Source: Tissierella sp. Yu-01 (GTDB lineage Bacteria > Bacillota > Clostridia > Tissierellales > Tissierellaceae). From it: 64,000 bases of DNA. Of the stretch, positions 1-10,464 are shown in pieces (the stretch's first letter is position 1; every line of letters begins with the position of its first letter). A program made the position numbers and the translations under genes. A model generated the notes under the pieces. It had not been told where the DNA came from, did no database searches, and was given only the letters and a program-made list of their open reading frames with translations. Location: the NCBI RefSeq assembly GCF_029537395.1, contig NZ_CP120677.1, positions 2,256,566 through 2,320,565 on the forward strand. Reading direction: 5' to 3'.

Positions 1-80
1 ATTCGAGACTGCGATAAAGCAAGTAAACAAAATTGAGGTGCGAAACTGCCACATGTGTAACCCAATGTAACCAATTTATA
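1..80. repeat. partial copy of a dispersed intergenic repeat
   Basis: The stretch ending in GCGAAACTGC (about 11-50) resembles the segment at about 40108-40150 downstream of tRNA-Arg, which has the same order of short matches (GTGAGTGAACAAA-like, TTGAG, TGCGAAACTGC). No gene is visible before base 208. This is a by-eye similarity of roughly three bases in four, and the copy may continue left of the window. Confidence 0.4.
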
Positions 81-207
81 GGATGTTTTTTATTTAATTT
101 GACTAATTATTAAGAACTATATATTATAATTACAAGACCTTATGGTACAATTAGAATATAATATAAAAAACATTAATATGCTTTTCAAAAGGAAAGAGGT
201 GGGGCAT

Positions 208-1161
208 TTGAATGACGATAATAAGCTAGATAATAATATGATGGAAGCTGTAGGCATAATCATATTTATGATTATGTATGCTTTATTAGGTATGTATAGC
301 TTTCCATTTATACTATTTTTCTTTCCAACTCCTTTTATTTACTTAGGTACTAAAACAGGAGCCATCCATGGTATAATTGGCATAACAATAGTATCTATAT
401 TAGTTGGATTAATTGCGGATATATATAGTGGGATATTTCTCTTTGAGTTATTTATGCCCATAACCACAGTAATTATCTTTGAGTTTAAGAATAGGAAAAG
501 ACCATCAGAAATACTACTATATTCAACAGTGATATTTTTTGTTTCATCCCTTTTATTATACGGATTAATGCAGGATGTTACAGGGGTTAGTCTTATATCC
601 CAAATGGAAGAGATATTTAATCAGATATTAAATACTAATATGGATTTATTAAGAGAATCTGGCCTTACTAATTATGAAATGTTAAAAGCAAAGAACCTAC
701 TTGAAACTGGATATTCATATATATTATCAATATTTCCATCAATACTTATAATGATATCCATGTTTATTGCTTATAGTAACTACTATTTGTCTGTCCTAGC
801 CTTAAGAAAATCTGGTATTGGTATAGTAACCATTCCAAGGTTTTCAAAATTTAAATTACCTAACAATATAATACCAGGAATTATAATTATGTTTTTAGGA
901 GTATATTTAATGAAGGGTTTTGACTTATTATATTATGACTCTGTAGTTATAAATTTGGTGGTTCTAATATTGTTCATGTTTTCAATACAAGGCCTTTCTG
1001 TTATAGATTTTATCATGTTGAAATTTAAATTTGGATTGTTTCTAAGAATTATTTTAATCATGTTAATTACTGTTTTTGTTCCAGCGGGGACTATAATAGC
1101 TTTAATAGGATTTGGTGATGTATTATTTGATTTTAGAAAATTAAAGAGACTAAAATCCTAA
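208..1161 (+). CDS. DUF2232 (YybS-like) integral membrane protein
   Basis: A 317-residue hydrophobic protein with about eight predicted membrane segments and short loops, followed 12 bases later by gdpP. Proteins of this DUF2232/YybS family commonly sit just upstream of gdpP-rplI-dnaB in Firmicutes, and this context drives the call. Their function is not established. I chose the TTG at 208 because a GAGGTGG ribosome site lies just before it at 196-202. The in-frame upstream start at 142 has no such site and would add 22 polar residues. It is likely the first gene of a gdpP-rplI-dnaB transcription unit. Confidence 0.75.
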   Translation: MNDDNKLDNNMMEAVGIIIFMIMYALLGMYSFPFILFFFPTPFIYLGTKTGAIHGIIGITIVSILVGLIADIYSGIFLFELFMPITTVIIFEFKNRKRPSEILLYSTVIFFVSSLLLYGLMQDVTGVSLISQMEEIFNQILNTNMDLLRESGLTNYEMLKAKNLLETGYSYILSIFPSILIMISMFIAYSNYYLSVLALRKSGIGIVTIPRFSKFKLPNNIIPGIIIMFLGVYLMKGFDLLYYDSVVINLVVLILFMFSIQGLSVIDFIMLKFKFGLFLRIILIMLITVFVPAGTIIALIGFGDVLFDFRKLKRLKS

Positions 1162-1173
1162 TAGGGAGGTATT

Positions 1174-3177
1174 ATGAAAAATAAAAAATTATTTAAATGG
1201 TCTGACGCAAAGCTATATTTAATAGTTATTGCGGTTCTTGTAGGAATCATTGCAATATATCAACCTATATTAGCTATAATTGGTGCATTGGTTCTAGGAT
1301 ATATAGTTTTCTACAGTTTTAGAAGTGTACAAGAAAAAAATAAGGATTTTACAAGATATATTGAAGATTTAACTGATGAATTTGATTCAGCTACAAAACA
1401 AGCCGTATTTAATATGCCATTTCCACTTGTATTAATCGATGAAAATGGTTCGATTAAGTGGTATAATACACCTTTTTTAGAAATGATGGTAGAAAATGAA
1501 ATTTTAAATGAACGATTATATGAACTTGTACCAAATATAAGTCTAGATGAAATATTAAAAAGGGATAAAGATAATCCAATTGACCTTAGCTATGGGGATA
1601 AATTCTTTAAGGTATACCCTAATTTTGTAGAAACCAAGAAAAATAATATTACGATTAAAACAATAATGCTATATTGGGTAGACAATACTGATTATGTATT
1701 ACTTGATGAGTTTAATAAAAATGATAGGACAATTTTAGGTTTAGTTTATGTTGACAATTACGATGATGTTAAAAATAACACATTAGATGTAAACAGACCA
1801 TTAGTATTAGCAGAAATAGATAAACAGGTAAATGCTTATTTTTCACAATACAATGGTATAGTTAGGAAATATGAAAATGATAAGTATTTAGTTGTTATAA
1901 ATAACGAAGCTTTAGAGGATGTTGAAGCTAGGAAATTCGATTTGCTTGATCATATGAGGGAATTAAATGTAGGAAATACCATACCAATTACATTAAGTAT
2001 TGGAATGAGTTCAGCAGGGGATACTCTTCTCGAAGCTTATGAAAATGCTAAGGCATCAATAGATATAGCCCTAGGTAGAGGTGGAGATCAGGCTGTATTA
2101 AAAACAGGCAATTCATTTGAATTCTTTGGTGGCAAATCAAAGGCTATGGAGAAAAGAAATAAAGTTAAAGCAAGAGTCATTGGTTATGCTCTTAGACAAT
2201 TAATTGACCAAACTGATAAGGTTTTTGTAATGGGACATAAAAATCCTGACATGGACTCTTTAGGTTCTGGTATAGGTATATTAAGAGCCATTGAAAATAG
2301 AGATAAAAAAGGATATCTGGTTTTAAATGGTGAGAATCCATCAATTAAGAATTTATTAGATAGACTAAGAATTGAAGAACCAAAGTTATTTGAAAAATTC
2401 ATCACAACTGAAGAAGCCGCTACATTAATTGATGAAGGTGGAGATTCTCTTATGATATTGGTAGATAATCATAAACCTAGCTTTACTGAAGCTCCAGAAT
2501 TATTAGAAGAAGTTGATAAAGTAGTCGTTATAGATCACCATAGAAGAGGTGCTGAATTTATTAAAGACCCTGTATTAATCTATTTAGAGCCATATGCATC
2601 ATCAACTAGTGAATTAGTTACTGAAGTATTATCATATATGAGTGATAATATAAATCTTACAAAATTAGAAGCCGAAGCATTATTAGCGGGAATTACAGTA
2701 GATACAAAAAACTTTACATTCCAAACAGGAGTTAGAACATTTGAAGCTGCATCATTGTTGAAAAGAGCTGGTGCCGATACTACAATAGTTAAGAAACTAT
2801 TTAGAGATGATATAAATACCTTTATCAATAAGGCGGAAGTTATTAGAACAGCAAAGATAGTATTTAATACTATTGCTATCGGAAGATTAGAAGAGGAAAT
2901 GGATGATTCTTTACTAATAGCTGCTCAGGCTGCAAATGAGCTATTAAATATTAATAATGTAGAAGCATCATTTGTACTAACACATGTAAATTCAAAAATT
3001 CATATTTCAGGTAGATCCATTGGAAATGTCAGTGTTCAATTGATACTTGAGAAACTAGGTGGCGGAGGACATCTTACAAGTGCAGGAACCCAGTTAAGTA
3101 GTATGACGATAGATGAAGCAGAAAAATTACTAATAGAAAATATAGAGAAGTACTTAAAGGAAGGAGAAAAAGCATGA
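1174..3177 (+). CDS. gdpP: cyclic-di-AMP phosphodiesterase GdpP (DHH-DHHA1 family)
   Basis: This membrane-anchored enzyme hydrolyses c-di-AMP to pApA and so adjusts osmotic and cell-wall homeostasis. At 667 residues it has the usual family length. Two membrane helices lie at about 12-55, a PAS-like region at about 70-150, a degenerate GGDEF-like region at about 170-300, and the DHH-DHHA1 catalytic part from about 340. Metal-binding motifs are visible: DMD at 359-361, DHH at 454-456, and the DHHA1 glycine motif GGGGH at about 629-633. A GGGAGG site precedes the ATG. The stop overlaps the rplI start by four bases (ATGA), implying coupled translation. Confidence 0.95.
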   Translation: MKNKKLFKWSDAKLYLIVIAVLVGIIAIYQPILAIIGALVLGYIVFYSFRSVQEKNKDFTRYIEDLTDEFDSATKQAVFNMPFPLVLIDENGSIKWYNTPFLEMMVENEILNERLYELVPNISLDEILKRDKDNPIDLSYGDKFFKVYPNFVETKKNNITIKTIMLYWVDNTDYVLLDEFNKNDRTILGLVYVDNYDDVKNNTLDVNRPLVLAEIDKQVNAYFSQYNGIVRKYENDKYLVVINNEALEDVEARKFDLLDHMRELNVGNTIPITLSIGMSSAGDTLLEAYENAKASIDIALGRGGDQAVLKTGNSFEFFGGKSKAMEKRNKVKARVIGYALRQLIDQTDKVFVMGHKNPDMDSLGSGIGILRAIENRDKKGYLVLNGENPSIKNLLDRLRIEEPKLFEKFITTEEAATLIDEGGDSLMILVDNHKPSFTEAPELLEEVDKVVVIDHHRRGAEFIKDPVLIYLEPYASSTSELVTEVLSYMSDNINLTKLEAEALLAGITVDTKNFTFQTGVRTFEAASLLKRAGADTTIVKKLFRDDINTFINKAEVIRTAKIVFNTIAIGRLEEEMDDSLLIAAQAANELLNINNVEASFVLTHVNSKIHISGRSIGNVSVQLILEKLGGGGHLTSAGTQLSSMTIDEAEKLLIENIEKYLKEGEKA

Positions 3178-3620
3178 AAGTAATATTATTAAAAGATGTT
3201 AAGGGATTAGGAAAAGCTGGTGATTTAGTTAATTCCAAAGATGGTTATGCTAGAAATTATCTGTTTCCTAAGAACCTTGCTATAGAAGCTACGGAAGTAA
3301 ATTTAAAAAAATTAGATGAAAAGAAAAGTCAAGAAGCTGCTAAAATAGCTGCAGAACAAAAAGAAGCACAAGAATTAAAGGCTAAATTGGAAAAGTTGAC
3401 TGTTGAGATCAAGGCAAAGGGTGGAACAGGAGGAAGACTATTTGGTTCCATAACATCTGCAGATATATCAAATGAACTAAAGAAACAACATAAAATAAAT
3501 ATAGATAAAAGAAAGATAGAACTAAAAGAAAATATTAAGTCCGTAGGTATTACAGAAGTAGAAGTCAAATTATATATAGAGATTTCTGCTAAACTAAAGG
3601 TGAATGTGACAATAGAGTAG
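3174..3620 (+). CDS. rplI: 50S ribosomal protein L9
   Basis: At 148 residues it matches the standard L9 length. The N-terminal signature ([20 protein letters not shown] at about 9-28) is followed by the long charged central helix and a C-terminal RNA-binding domain. L9 binds 23S rRNA near the L1 stalk and helps keep the reading frame. It overlaps gdpP by four bases and is followed 11 bases later by dnaB, an arrangement widely conserved in Firmicutes. Confidence 0.97.
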   Translation: MKVILLKDVKGLGKAGDLVNSKDGYARNYLFPKNLAIEATEVNLKKLDEKKSQEAAKIAAEQKEAQELKAKLEKLTVEIKAKGGTGGRLFGSITSADISNELKKQHKINIDKRKIELKENIKSVGITEVEVKLYIEISAKLKVNVTIE

Positions 3621-3631
3621 AGGTGGATTAA

Positions 3632-4972
3632 ATGGAAGGTTTTGTAGGTCGTATACCACCACATAGTATAGAGGCGGAGCAATCTGTGCTAGGTGCTATG
3701 ATAGTAAATAAAGAATCTATAAATACAGCTTTAGAAATGATAAGACCAGATGACTTCTATAAAGAAGCCAATAAAGAAATATATGAAGCTATCATGGTGC
3801 TATTTAATAAAAATGAACCTGTAGATTTAATTACACTGTCAGAGGAGTTAAAACGAAGAGGTACCTTAGATAATATAGGTGGAATCACTTATCTTGCAAA
3901 CTTATCCAGTAGTATAGCAACTACAGCAAATGTAGGGTATTACTGCAAGATAGTGGAACAAAAATCTATCCTTAGAAAACTCATAAAAACCAGTGACGAT
4001 ATAATGAACAGTGCTTATGAGGACACAGAAGAAGTTAATGCAATTATAGAAAAGGCAGAAAAAAATATATTTGATATAACTCAAGGTAGTCATAAACAAG
4101 GTTTTGCACCTATAAGTGAAGTGCTTTTAAGTAGCTTTGCTCAAATTGAGGAAAGAGCTGCTAATAAGGGTCAGTTAACTGGACTTACAACAGGTTTCAC
4201 AGATTTGGATAATAAATTATCTGGATTACAGAAATCTGATTTAGTACTACTTGCAGCGAGACCTTCAATGGGAAAGACGGCTTTGGGAATAAATATTGCA
4301 ACTAATAGTGCCTTAAAAGCCAATGCTAAAGTAGCAATATTTTCATTGGAGATGTCTAAGGAACAATTGGTACAAAGAATTATAAGTGGTACTGCCCATG
4401 TAGACTTACAAAAGATAATAGGCGGTAATTTAGTTGATGATGAATGGTTACAAGTTGTGAACTCTATGGGACCTTTGTCTCAAATGGGTATATATATAGA
4501 TGATACAGCTGGCATATCATTAACTGAAATGAAGGCTAAGTGTAGGAAATTGAAAATTGAAAAAGGCTTAGACTTGGTATTAGTTGACTATTTACAATTG
4601 ATGTCTTTAGATGGACATATTGAAAGTAGACAGCAGGAAATATCAGCAATTTCAAGAGGATTAAAGGGACTAGCTAAGGAAATGGAATGTCCTGTTATAG
4701 CACTATCACAGCTTTCTCGTGCACCTGAATTAAGAGCAGATCATAGACCTATTCTGTCTGACTTAAGAGAGTCAGGAGCAATAGAGCAGGATGCTGACGT
4801 TGTAATGTTCTTGTATAGGGATGAGTATTACAATCAGGATTCAGAGCAGAAAAATATAGGTGAAGTAATTATAGCAAAACACAGAAATGGACCAACTGGA
4901 ACAGTTGAACTTACATGGAAAGGACAATACACTAAATACCTTAACAAAGAAAACTACCTTACTGAAAATTAA
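3632..4972 (+). CDS. dnaB: replicative DNA helicase DnaB
   Basis: The hexameric 5'-3' helicase that unwinds the replication fork. The 446 residues include the N-terminal DnaB domain beginning with the typical PPHSIEAEQSVLGAM, a linker helix, and a RecA-type domain with Walker A (ARPSMGKTALG at about 209-219) and a Walker B region (LVLVDYLQLM). It is equivalent to Bacillus dnaC. The start has an AGAGGTGG site. The helicase-loading genes (DnaD-like at 6904, DnaI-like at 7982) lie a few kilobases downstream in the same orientation. Confidence 0.97.
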   Translation: MEGFVGRIPPHSIEAEQSVLGAMIVNKESINTALEMIRPDDFYKEANKEIYEAIMVLFNKNEPVDLITLSEELKRRGTLDNIGGITYLANLSSSIATTANVGYYCKIVEQKSILRKLIKTSDDIMNSAYEDTEEVNAIIEKAEKNIFDITQGSHKQGFAPISEVLLSSFAQIEERAANKGQLTGLTTGFTDLDNKLSGLQKSDLVLLAARPSMGKTALGINIATNSALKANAKVAIFSLEMSKEQLVQRIISGTAHVDLQKIIGGNLVDDEWLQVVNSMGPLSQMGIYIDDTAGISLTEMKAKCRKLKIEKGLDLVLVDYLQLMSLDGHIESRQQEISAISRGLKGLAKEMECPVIALSQLSRAPELRADHRPILSDLRESGAIEQDADVVMFLYRDEYYNQDSEQKNIGEVIIAKHRNGPTGTVELTWKGQYTKYLNKENYLTEN

Positions 4973-5044
4973 TGGTAAAGAACTCCTAGTTATTATTTAT
5001 ATTTTTTTGGGTATAAATACATACAATTAGTAAGGAGGATGTAT

Positions 5045-6256
5045 ATGATTGATAACAAGGTATTAGATGTAAATGAATCAGTCAAGTGGGTTGGAATACT
5101 GGACCCGGGTCTAGTTACCTTTGACGTGGTAATGGAGACAAAGTATGGAACAACATATAATTCATACTTTATAAATGCAGATAAAAAAGCTATAGTTGAA
5201 ACATCTAAGGCAACATTTAAAGATACCTATTTAGATAAGATAAGTCAAGTTACAAATTTTGAAGACATTGAATATATAATAATGGACCATACTGAGCCTG
5301 ACCATTCAGGGAATTTAACATATTTACTTGATAAGGCTCCTAATGCAACAGTAGTAGGCAGTAGATCTGCTATTAACTTTTTAAAACACATGATCGATAA
5401 GGAATTTAAGTCATTGATTGTTAAGGATGGAGATACTCTTAGCTTAGGAAATAAAACATTAAAGTTCATCTCTGCACCTTTTTTACACTGGCCAGATACA
5501 ATATACACTTATTTAGTAGAGGATAAAATATTATTTACTTGTGATTCCTTTGGATGCCACTACTGTGATGAGAGAATGTTTGATGACTTAGTAGGTGATT
5601 TTGATGATGCATTTAAATACTATTTTGATGTAATACTAAAGCCATTTAGTAATTATATGTTAGAAGCAATTGATAAAATAAAGGACTTGGATATTGACAT
5701 AATAGCACCTGGTCATGGTCCAATTCTACGCAGTGATTGGAAAAAGTATGTAGAATGGTCTAAGGAAATTTCTTCTGAAACTGAAATAAATTGCAAGGAT
5801 TTAAGAGTATTTATTGCATATGTATCAGCATATGGCAATACTAAGCATATGGCTGAAAAGATTGCAGAGGGAATAAGACAGGCAGGAGATATTGAGGTTG
5901 TTGTTATGGATATAGAGCATGCGGATTTAGCTGTTCTTGAAGAGGAGGTATATAAATCCTGCGCATTTATCATTGGAAGTCCTACGATAAATCAAAACAC
6001 TCTATTACCTATATATAAACTTTTAGCGGTTATAAATCCTATAAGAGTAAAGGGTAAACTAGCTGGAGCCTTTGGTTCCTTTGGCTGGAGTGGAGAAGCT
6101 ATTAAGATAATCCAAGATAATCTAAAAAACTTAAAATTAAAGATCTATGACGAAGATGGACTTAAGGTTAACTTTATACCATATGAAAAGTCTGATGCAA
6201 GAGCTATTGAATATGGTTTAGGTTTTGGTAGACAAATAATTGAAAACAGAAAATGA
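5045..6256 (+). CDS. FprA/FDP-type A flavoprotein (flavodiiron O2/NO reductase)
   Basis: Flavodiiron proteins reduce O2 to water or NO to N2O with electrons from rubredoxin and protect anaerobes. The N-terminal metallo-beta-lactamase-like domain carries the diiron ligands: the H-x-E-x-D-H motif in HTEPDHSG, then the His of FLHWPD, the Asp of CDSFG and the His of PGHGPI. A flavodoxin domain follows (about 250-395, FMN loop around [10 protein letters not shown]). I chose the ATG at 5045 because the in-frame ATG at 5039 lies inside the AAGGAGG ribosome site. It is monocistronic, ending at a strong terminator. A fused rubredoxin domain is absent, as in other class A members. Confidence 0.93.
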   Translation: MIDNKVLDVNESVKWVGILDPGLVTFDVVMETKYGTTYNSYFINADKKAIVETSKATFKDTYLDKISQVTNFEDIEYIIMDHTEPDHSGNLTYLLDKAPNATVVGSRSAINFLKHMIDKEFKSLIVKDGDTLSLGNKTLKFISAPFLHWPDTIYTYLVEDKILFTCDSFGCHYCDERMFDDLVGDFDDAFKYYFDVILKPFSNYMLEAIDKIKDLDIDIIAPGHGPILRSDWKKYVEWSKEISSETEINCKDLRVFIAYVSAYGNTKHMAEKIAEGIRQAGDIEVVVMDIEHADLAVLEEEVYKSCAFIIGSPTINQNTLLPIYKLLAVINPIRVKGKLAGAFGSFGWSGEAIKIIQDNLKNLKLKIYDEDGLKVNFIPYEKSDARAIEYGLGFGRQIIENRK

Positions 6257-6258
6257 TG

Positions 6259-6288
6259 CTTCGGAGGTAAACCTCCGAAGTTATTTTT
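6259..6288 (+). terminator. rho-independent terminator after the flavodiiron gene
   Basis: Perfect ten-base arms CTTCGGAGGT / ACCTCCGAAG separated by AA, followed by a T-rich tract. Confidence 0.9.
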
Positions 6289-6302
6289 GCTAGGAGGTTT
6301 TT

Positions 6303-6899
6303 ATGGAAATAAAAGGACCTAGAATTACAATTAGACCACTGAAACTAGAAGATGTGTTCCTAATGAGAGGTTGGGGTACACATGATAATCCTTTAATTGC
6401 AGACTATAATTTTCCTGACTTAAGCGACAAAGATATTGAAAGATGGCATAGGAAAAAAACATCCTCTTTTAAGAACAAATATTATGGCATATATAATGAG
6501 GAAGAAAAGTTCATTGGTTATATGGGAATTAAAAATATAAAAAGATTTAAAAGGGAATCAACACTAGGACTGGTATTTGACCCTAGTTATGTTAGCAAGA
6601 GATATGGAACAGAAACACTTGATACATTTCTAAACTATTATTTTACTCAGATGAATATGAGAAGGATGTTTCTTGAAGTAGCTGAATTTAACGAGAGAGC
6701 ATATAAACTTTACATAAATATGGGGTTTAAGAAAGAAGGTTATTATCTTGATTATTTCTTTGATCAAGACCTTGATTTAAGTAATCCTTATTTTTTAAAG
6801 GAACAATCTTCTTTTGTAATAAACAATAAAAAGATATATAATTATATTTACAGAATGCGATTAGAAAAGGAAGACTTTTTTGCAAGAATTAGGAGTTGA
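6303..6899 (+). CDS. GNAT-family N-acetyltransferase (RimJ/RimL-like)
   Basis: A 198-residue protein starting with the typical ITIRPLKLEDV strand. It contains the acetyl-CoA-binding region (about 98-112, SKRYGTETL) and the C-terminal 'NERAYKLYINMGFKKEGYY' element seen in RimJ/RimL-like enzymes. The acceptor substrate cannot be told from sequence. TAGGAGG precedes the ATG. The DnaD-like gene starts five bases after its stop, so the two are probably co-transcribed, though no functional link is evident. Confidence 0.8.
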   Translation: MEIKGPRITIRPLKLEDVFLMRGWGTHDNPLIADYNFPDLSDKDIERWHRKKTSSFKNKYYGIYNEEEKFIGYMGIKNIKRFKRESTLGLVFDPSYVSKRYGTETLDTFLNYYFTQMNMRRMFLEVAEFNERAYKLYINMGFKKEGYYLDYFFDQDLDLSNPYFLKEQSSFVINNKKIYNYIYRMRLEKEDFFARIRS

Positions 6900-6903
6900 G
6901 AAA

Positions 6904-7980
6904 ATGAGCTTCATACTTGAAACTACAGATATGGATTTAGGAGATACTCCTATAGAAAATATTTTTATAAATGATTATATGCCCATGGCTAATGGAACCT
7001 ATGTTAAAGTATACTTACTTGGTTTCAAATATGCACATGATAAGGATGACAAATTAGAAGTGACAAATAACTCCATAGCTAAGCACTTAGATATCCCTTT
7101 AGATGATGTCTTAAGAGCATGGGATTTTTGGGAGGAAAAGGGCATTATTGAGAAGCATGGATCCGATAGGGTGAATTATAAGGTTAAGTTCTTAAATTTG
7201 AAACAGCTTTACATAAAGAACAATATTAATATGTTCAATCAAAAGGAAGAACCAAAAAAAGAAGTTAAATACAGCACACAAGATTTAATTGAAGCAAATC
7301 AGATGCCAATAATAAACAATATGTTTAATCAAATTGACTATATAATGAGAAGACAGACCACTCCATCGGAGAAGAAATTAATACTAGAATGGATACATGA
7401 CTATAATATGAATCCAGATGTAATTGAAAAGGCATTTTTCTATGCTGTAGAACAAAAAGGTATTAGAAAGATTAACTATGTTGAAGGAATTATTAGGAAC
7501 TGGTATGATGAGGGCCTTACCAATATAGATGCTGTAATAGAACATTTTAGAAAATCAGATGAAAAGTATTATAGATATCAGAAAGTCATGAAATCATTAG
7601 GATTAAATAATAGACCTACTAAGAAGGATGAAAAACAGCTAATTGACAAATGGTTTGATGAATATAATTTTACTATGGATATTGTCCTAATGGGTTGTGA
7701 AACAGATAAAAATGTAAAGCCAAGTGTTAGCTATGTAAATGGAACATTAAAGGCTTGGTTTGAAAAGGGAGTAAAGACAGTTGGGGATATTGAACTATTA
7801 GACAAGCCTACTGAAATTAAGAAGCCTGTTATCAATATTAAATCAAAAAGACCTTTAGCAAACAAAACCAGATTTCATAATTTTGAACAAAGAACGGAAA
7901 TGTATACTTCAGAAGAGCTAGAAGCCATAGCAAAAAGAAAGAGAGAAGCCCATAACCAGAAGTTAAAAGGAGAAGCATAG
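6904..7980 (+). CDS. DnaD-domain replication protein
   Basis: A 358-residue protein with an N-terminal winged-helix region and two DnaD-like C-terminal domains. Each DnaD domain ends in the diagnostic Y-x3-I/L-x3-W motif (YVEGIIRNW and YVNGTLKAW). DnaD-type proteins take part in loading the replicative helicase on DNA in Firmicutes. The ATG at 6904 has AGGAG eight bases upstream; an upstream TTG at 6880 is less well placed. One base separates it from the helicase-loader gene, supporting a primosome pair. Confidence 0.88.
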   Translation: MSFILETTDMDLGDTPIENIFINDYMPMANGTYVKVYLLGFKYAHDKDDKLEVTNNSIAKHLDIPLDDVLRAWDFWEEKGIIEKHGSDRVNYKVKFLNLKQLYIKNNINMFNQKEEPKKEVKYSTQDLIEANQMPIINNMFNQIDYIMRRQTTPSEKKLILEWIHDYNMNPDVIEKAFFYAVEQKGIRKINYVEGIIRNWYDEGLTNIDAVIEHFRKSDEKYYRYQKVMKSLGLNNRPTKKDEKQLIDKWFDEYNFTMDIVLMGCETDKNVKPSVSYVNGTLKAWFEKGVKTVGDIELLDKPTEIKKPVINIKSKRPLANKTRFHNFEQRTEMYTSEELEAIAKRKREAHNQKLKGEA

Positions 7981-7981
7981 T

Positions 7982-8962
7982 ATGTATGAGGATATAATGA
8001 GGGAAGTTTCCTTGGAATATGAGAAAAAAAGAGATAGACAGGAAAATGAGAGAAGGAAAAGAATCGAGTATGTCTATAAAAAAATACCTGCAATAAGAAG
8101 GATTGATGAAGATATTATGAAGTCTAGCATTTCTATGGCTAGATATATCATCGGTAATCCTCAAGGTTATAAAGAGGCAGTAGAAAAAGCTAAGGAGACT
8201 ATAGAGTCCTTAAAAATGGAAAAGGCATATTTGCTTACAGAGTCGAATATTCCTCCTAATTATATGGATCTAGAATATGATTGTGGACATTGTAATGATA
8301 CTGGATACCTTGGAAGTGGAGAAAAGTGTAATTGTCTAAAACAGGAATTGGTAAATAGGGCTTATAGAATGTCTAATTTAGGAAGTGTGTTAAATAAGGA
8401 AAATTTTCATACATTTAATATTGAAGTTTTTAACAATAATAAGTTTCCAGGAGAGGATTTGACTCCAAGGGAGAACATGATAGATATTGTAGGGTTTGCA
8501 GAAGGCTTCATAAGCAACTTTGATGAAACTAATGGAGAGAATCTCTTATTTTATGGTACAACTGGATTGGGAAAGACTTTTCTTTGTAACTGCATTGCAA
8601 AGGCATTATTGGACAAGAACAAAATAGTGGTATATCAAACTGCATTTACCATATTGGATATATTAGAAAGACGTAAATTTGGAAAGGATTCCAACCAAGT
8701 AAGTGATTACCAATATAATTTACTATTTAATGCTGATTTATTGATAATAGATGATTTAGGTACGGAAGTTTCAAATACTTTTACCAATGCAGAAATATTT
8801 AATATAGTAAATACTAGAATCATATCTGGAAAGAAGACTTTGATTTCAACTAATTTAACCCCAAAGGAGATCTCGGAGATTTACACTGACAGGGTATTTT
8901 CTAGAATTCTTGACAAGTTCATACCTCTGAAATTCTATGGTAAAGATTTAAGATGGGAATAA
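7982..8962 (+). CDS. DnaI/DnaC-like helicase loader ATPase
   Basis: A 326-residue AAA+ protein. The N-terminal region carries a four-cysteine cluster (CGHCNDTG...KCNC at about 100-118), as in DnaI-type zinc-binding loaders. The AAA+ core shows Walker A GTTGLGKTF, Walker B LLIIDDLGTE, and an Arg-finger-like 'DRVFSRI' near the end. It is expected to load DnaB onto single-stranded DNA together with the upstream DnaD-like protein. A bidirectional terminator follows. Confidence 0.9.
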   Translation: MYEDIMREVSLEYEKKRDRQENERRKRIEYVYKKIPAIRRIDEDIMKSSISMARYIIGNPQGYKEAVEKAKETIESLKMEKAYLLTESNIPPNYMDLEYDCGHCNDTGYLGSGEKCNCLKQELVNRAYRMSNLGSVLNKENFHTFNIEVFNNNKFPGEDLTPRENMIDIVGFAEGFISNFDETNGENLLFYGTTGLGKTFLCNCIAKALLDKNKIVVYQTAFTILDILERRKFGKDSNQVSDYQYNLLFNADLLIIDDLGTEVSNTFTNAEIFNIVNTRIISGKKTLISTNLTPKEISEIYTDRVFSRILDKFIPLKFYGKDLRWE

Positions 8963-8971
8963 AGAGACATA

Positions 8972-9000
8972 AAAAAGCTGCAATTAAATTGCAGCTTTAT
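8972..9000. terminator. bidirectional terminator between the loader gene and murI
   Basis: Arms AAAGCTGCAATT / AATTGCAGCTTT with an A-run before and T-run after. The hairpin overlaps the last codons and stop of the minus-strand murI. Confidence 0.85.
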
Positions 9001-9784
9001 TTACGTTATGGGTTGTTATTCCTTTTATATTTTTCAAATTAAGTCTTTCAATTACCTTTGAATATACTTCTGTATCACCAGAAGTATAGATATCTAATGA
9101 ACCTTGCTCTTTATCATTAAGTAAATTTTCTTTATGAAGATATTGCCTTATGGCTTTTGCTTGTTGGAATGCTGGGTTAATAATATTCAATTCAGGAGCC
9201 AAGCTTAGAAATACATCTTCCACTATTGGGAAATGGGTACAACCTAGAACTAAATTATATAAATCTCCTTTTGCAGACATATTATTTATATGAGTTTCTA
9301 TTACTTCTTTGGTTTGCGAATCATCAAATTTTCCTGCATCAACAAGTCCAGCAAGTAACTTGCTTCCCTCATTTATAATGTTAATATCAGAATTCTTTTT
9401 AAGTAATTGTTTCTCATATGCACCTGTTTTTATAGTAAATTCAGTTGCTATAATCGCTATATTATATGTATTCATATTTATAATGTGATCTACAGTTGGT
9501 CTGATGATGTCTATTATTGGGAAATCATATTTGTCCTTATACGAATCAATAAGTGTAGAAATTGTATTACATGCAATAGCTACTATTTTTACTCCCTCGG
9601 ACTTCATAAATTCCAGCATGTCCATTGTTAAAGAAAGAATTTCTTCTTCACTTCTATTTCCATAAGGACAATTTCTATTATCGCCAAAGTAAACGATGTC
9701 CTCACCAGGCAATTGTCTCTGTAATTCTTTTACTACAGTTAGTCCTCCAATACCTGAATCTAATACTCCAATATGTCTATTCAT
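8984..9784 (-). CDS. murI: glutamate racemase
   Basis: Interconverts L- and D-glutamate to supply peptidoglycan precursors. The 266 residues show the racemase hallmarks: DSGIGGLTV at the N-terminus, the first catalytic cysteine in ACNTIS (about 74), and the second in GCTHFP (about 183). The start is an ATG with an AAGGAGG site. It stands alone on the minus strand, converging with the helicase-loader gene. Confidence 0.95.
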   Translation of the reverse strand: MNRHIGVLDSGIGGLTVVKELQRQLPGEDIVYFGDNRNCPYGNRSEEEILSLTMDMLEFMKSEGVKIVAIACNTISTLIDSYKDKYDFPIIDIIRPTVDHIINMNTYNIAIIATEFTIKTGAYEKQLLKKNSDINIINEGSKLLAGLVDAGKFDDSQTKEVIETHINNMSAKGDLYNLVLGCTHFPIVEDVFLSLAPELNIINPAFQQAKAIRQYLHKENLLNDKEQGSLDIYTSGDTEVYSKVIERLNLKNIKGITTHNVNKAAI

Positions 9785-9927
9785 ATTAGCTATACCTCCT
9801 TGGCTACATATATTAAATTAAGTTTATTTTACCATATTTCAGGCATACGTCAATGTTTTCATGATATTCTGAATTCTTATATGGTATAATTATAAATAAT
9901 TAGAACAAATTGATTTGGGGTGATTGT

Positions 9928-10452
9928 TTGGAAACTTCTGAAAGAAGAGAGGCAATTTTAGACATATTAAATAACACGGAAGTACCAGTAAAAGGAACTG
10001 CCTTAGCGGAAGAATTTGGTGTTACTAGGCAGGTAATAGTTCAGGATATAGCAATATTAAGAGCTAGAGGTATAAATATATTAGCAACAGCACAGGGTTA
10101 TATGATTCCAATAAAGATAGATAAAAGAGCCCTAGAAAAGAAGGTCCTTTGCAATCACAAAGGAATTACTCAAATGGAGGAAGAATTAAATATTATTGTT
10201 GATTTAGGTGGTAAAATATTAGATGTTATAGTTGATCATCCACTATATGGTGAAATTAAAAGTCCAATTAATGTAGAATCAAGACATGAAGTAAGTGAAT
10301 TTATAAATAATATTAAAGATACCAATGCTGAGCCATTATCTTCATTGACTCAGGGGCTTCATTTACACACTATTGAAGTTAAAGATGAGGAAACATATAA
10401 AAGAATAAAAAAGGCCTTAGAAGATAAAAGGTATCTTGTAAAGGAAGAATAA
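9928..10452 (+). CDS. niaR: NiaR-type niacin-responsive transcriptional repressor
   Basis: A 174-residue protein with an N-terminal winged HTH (ERREAILDILNN...VTRQVIVQDIAILR) and a C-terminal 3H domain with histidines spread through CNHKG, DHPLYGE and LHLHTIE. This family senses nicotinate/nicotinamide and represses NAD-salvage and niacin-uptake genes. The TTG at 9928 follows GGGGTGA; the in-frame start at 9910 lacks a site. The likely regulon member pncB lies at 41.8 kb on the other strand. The next gene is a membrane protein 12 bases downstream. Confidence 0.9.
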   Translation: METSERREAILDILNNTEVPVKGTALAEEFGVTRQVIVQDIAILRARGINILATAQGYMIPIKIDKRALEKKVLCNHKGITQMEEELNIIVDLGGKILDVIVDHPLYGEIKSPINVESRHEVSEFINNIKDTNAEPLSSLTQGLHLHTIEVKDEETYKRIKKALEDKRYLVKEE

Positions 10453-10464
10453 AAGAGGTGCAAA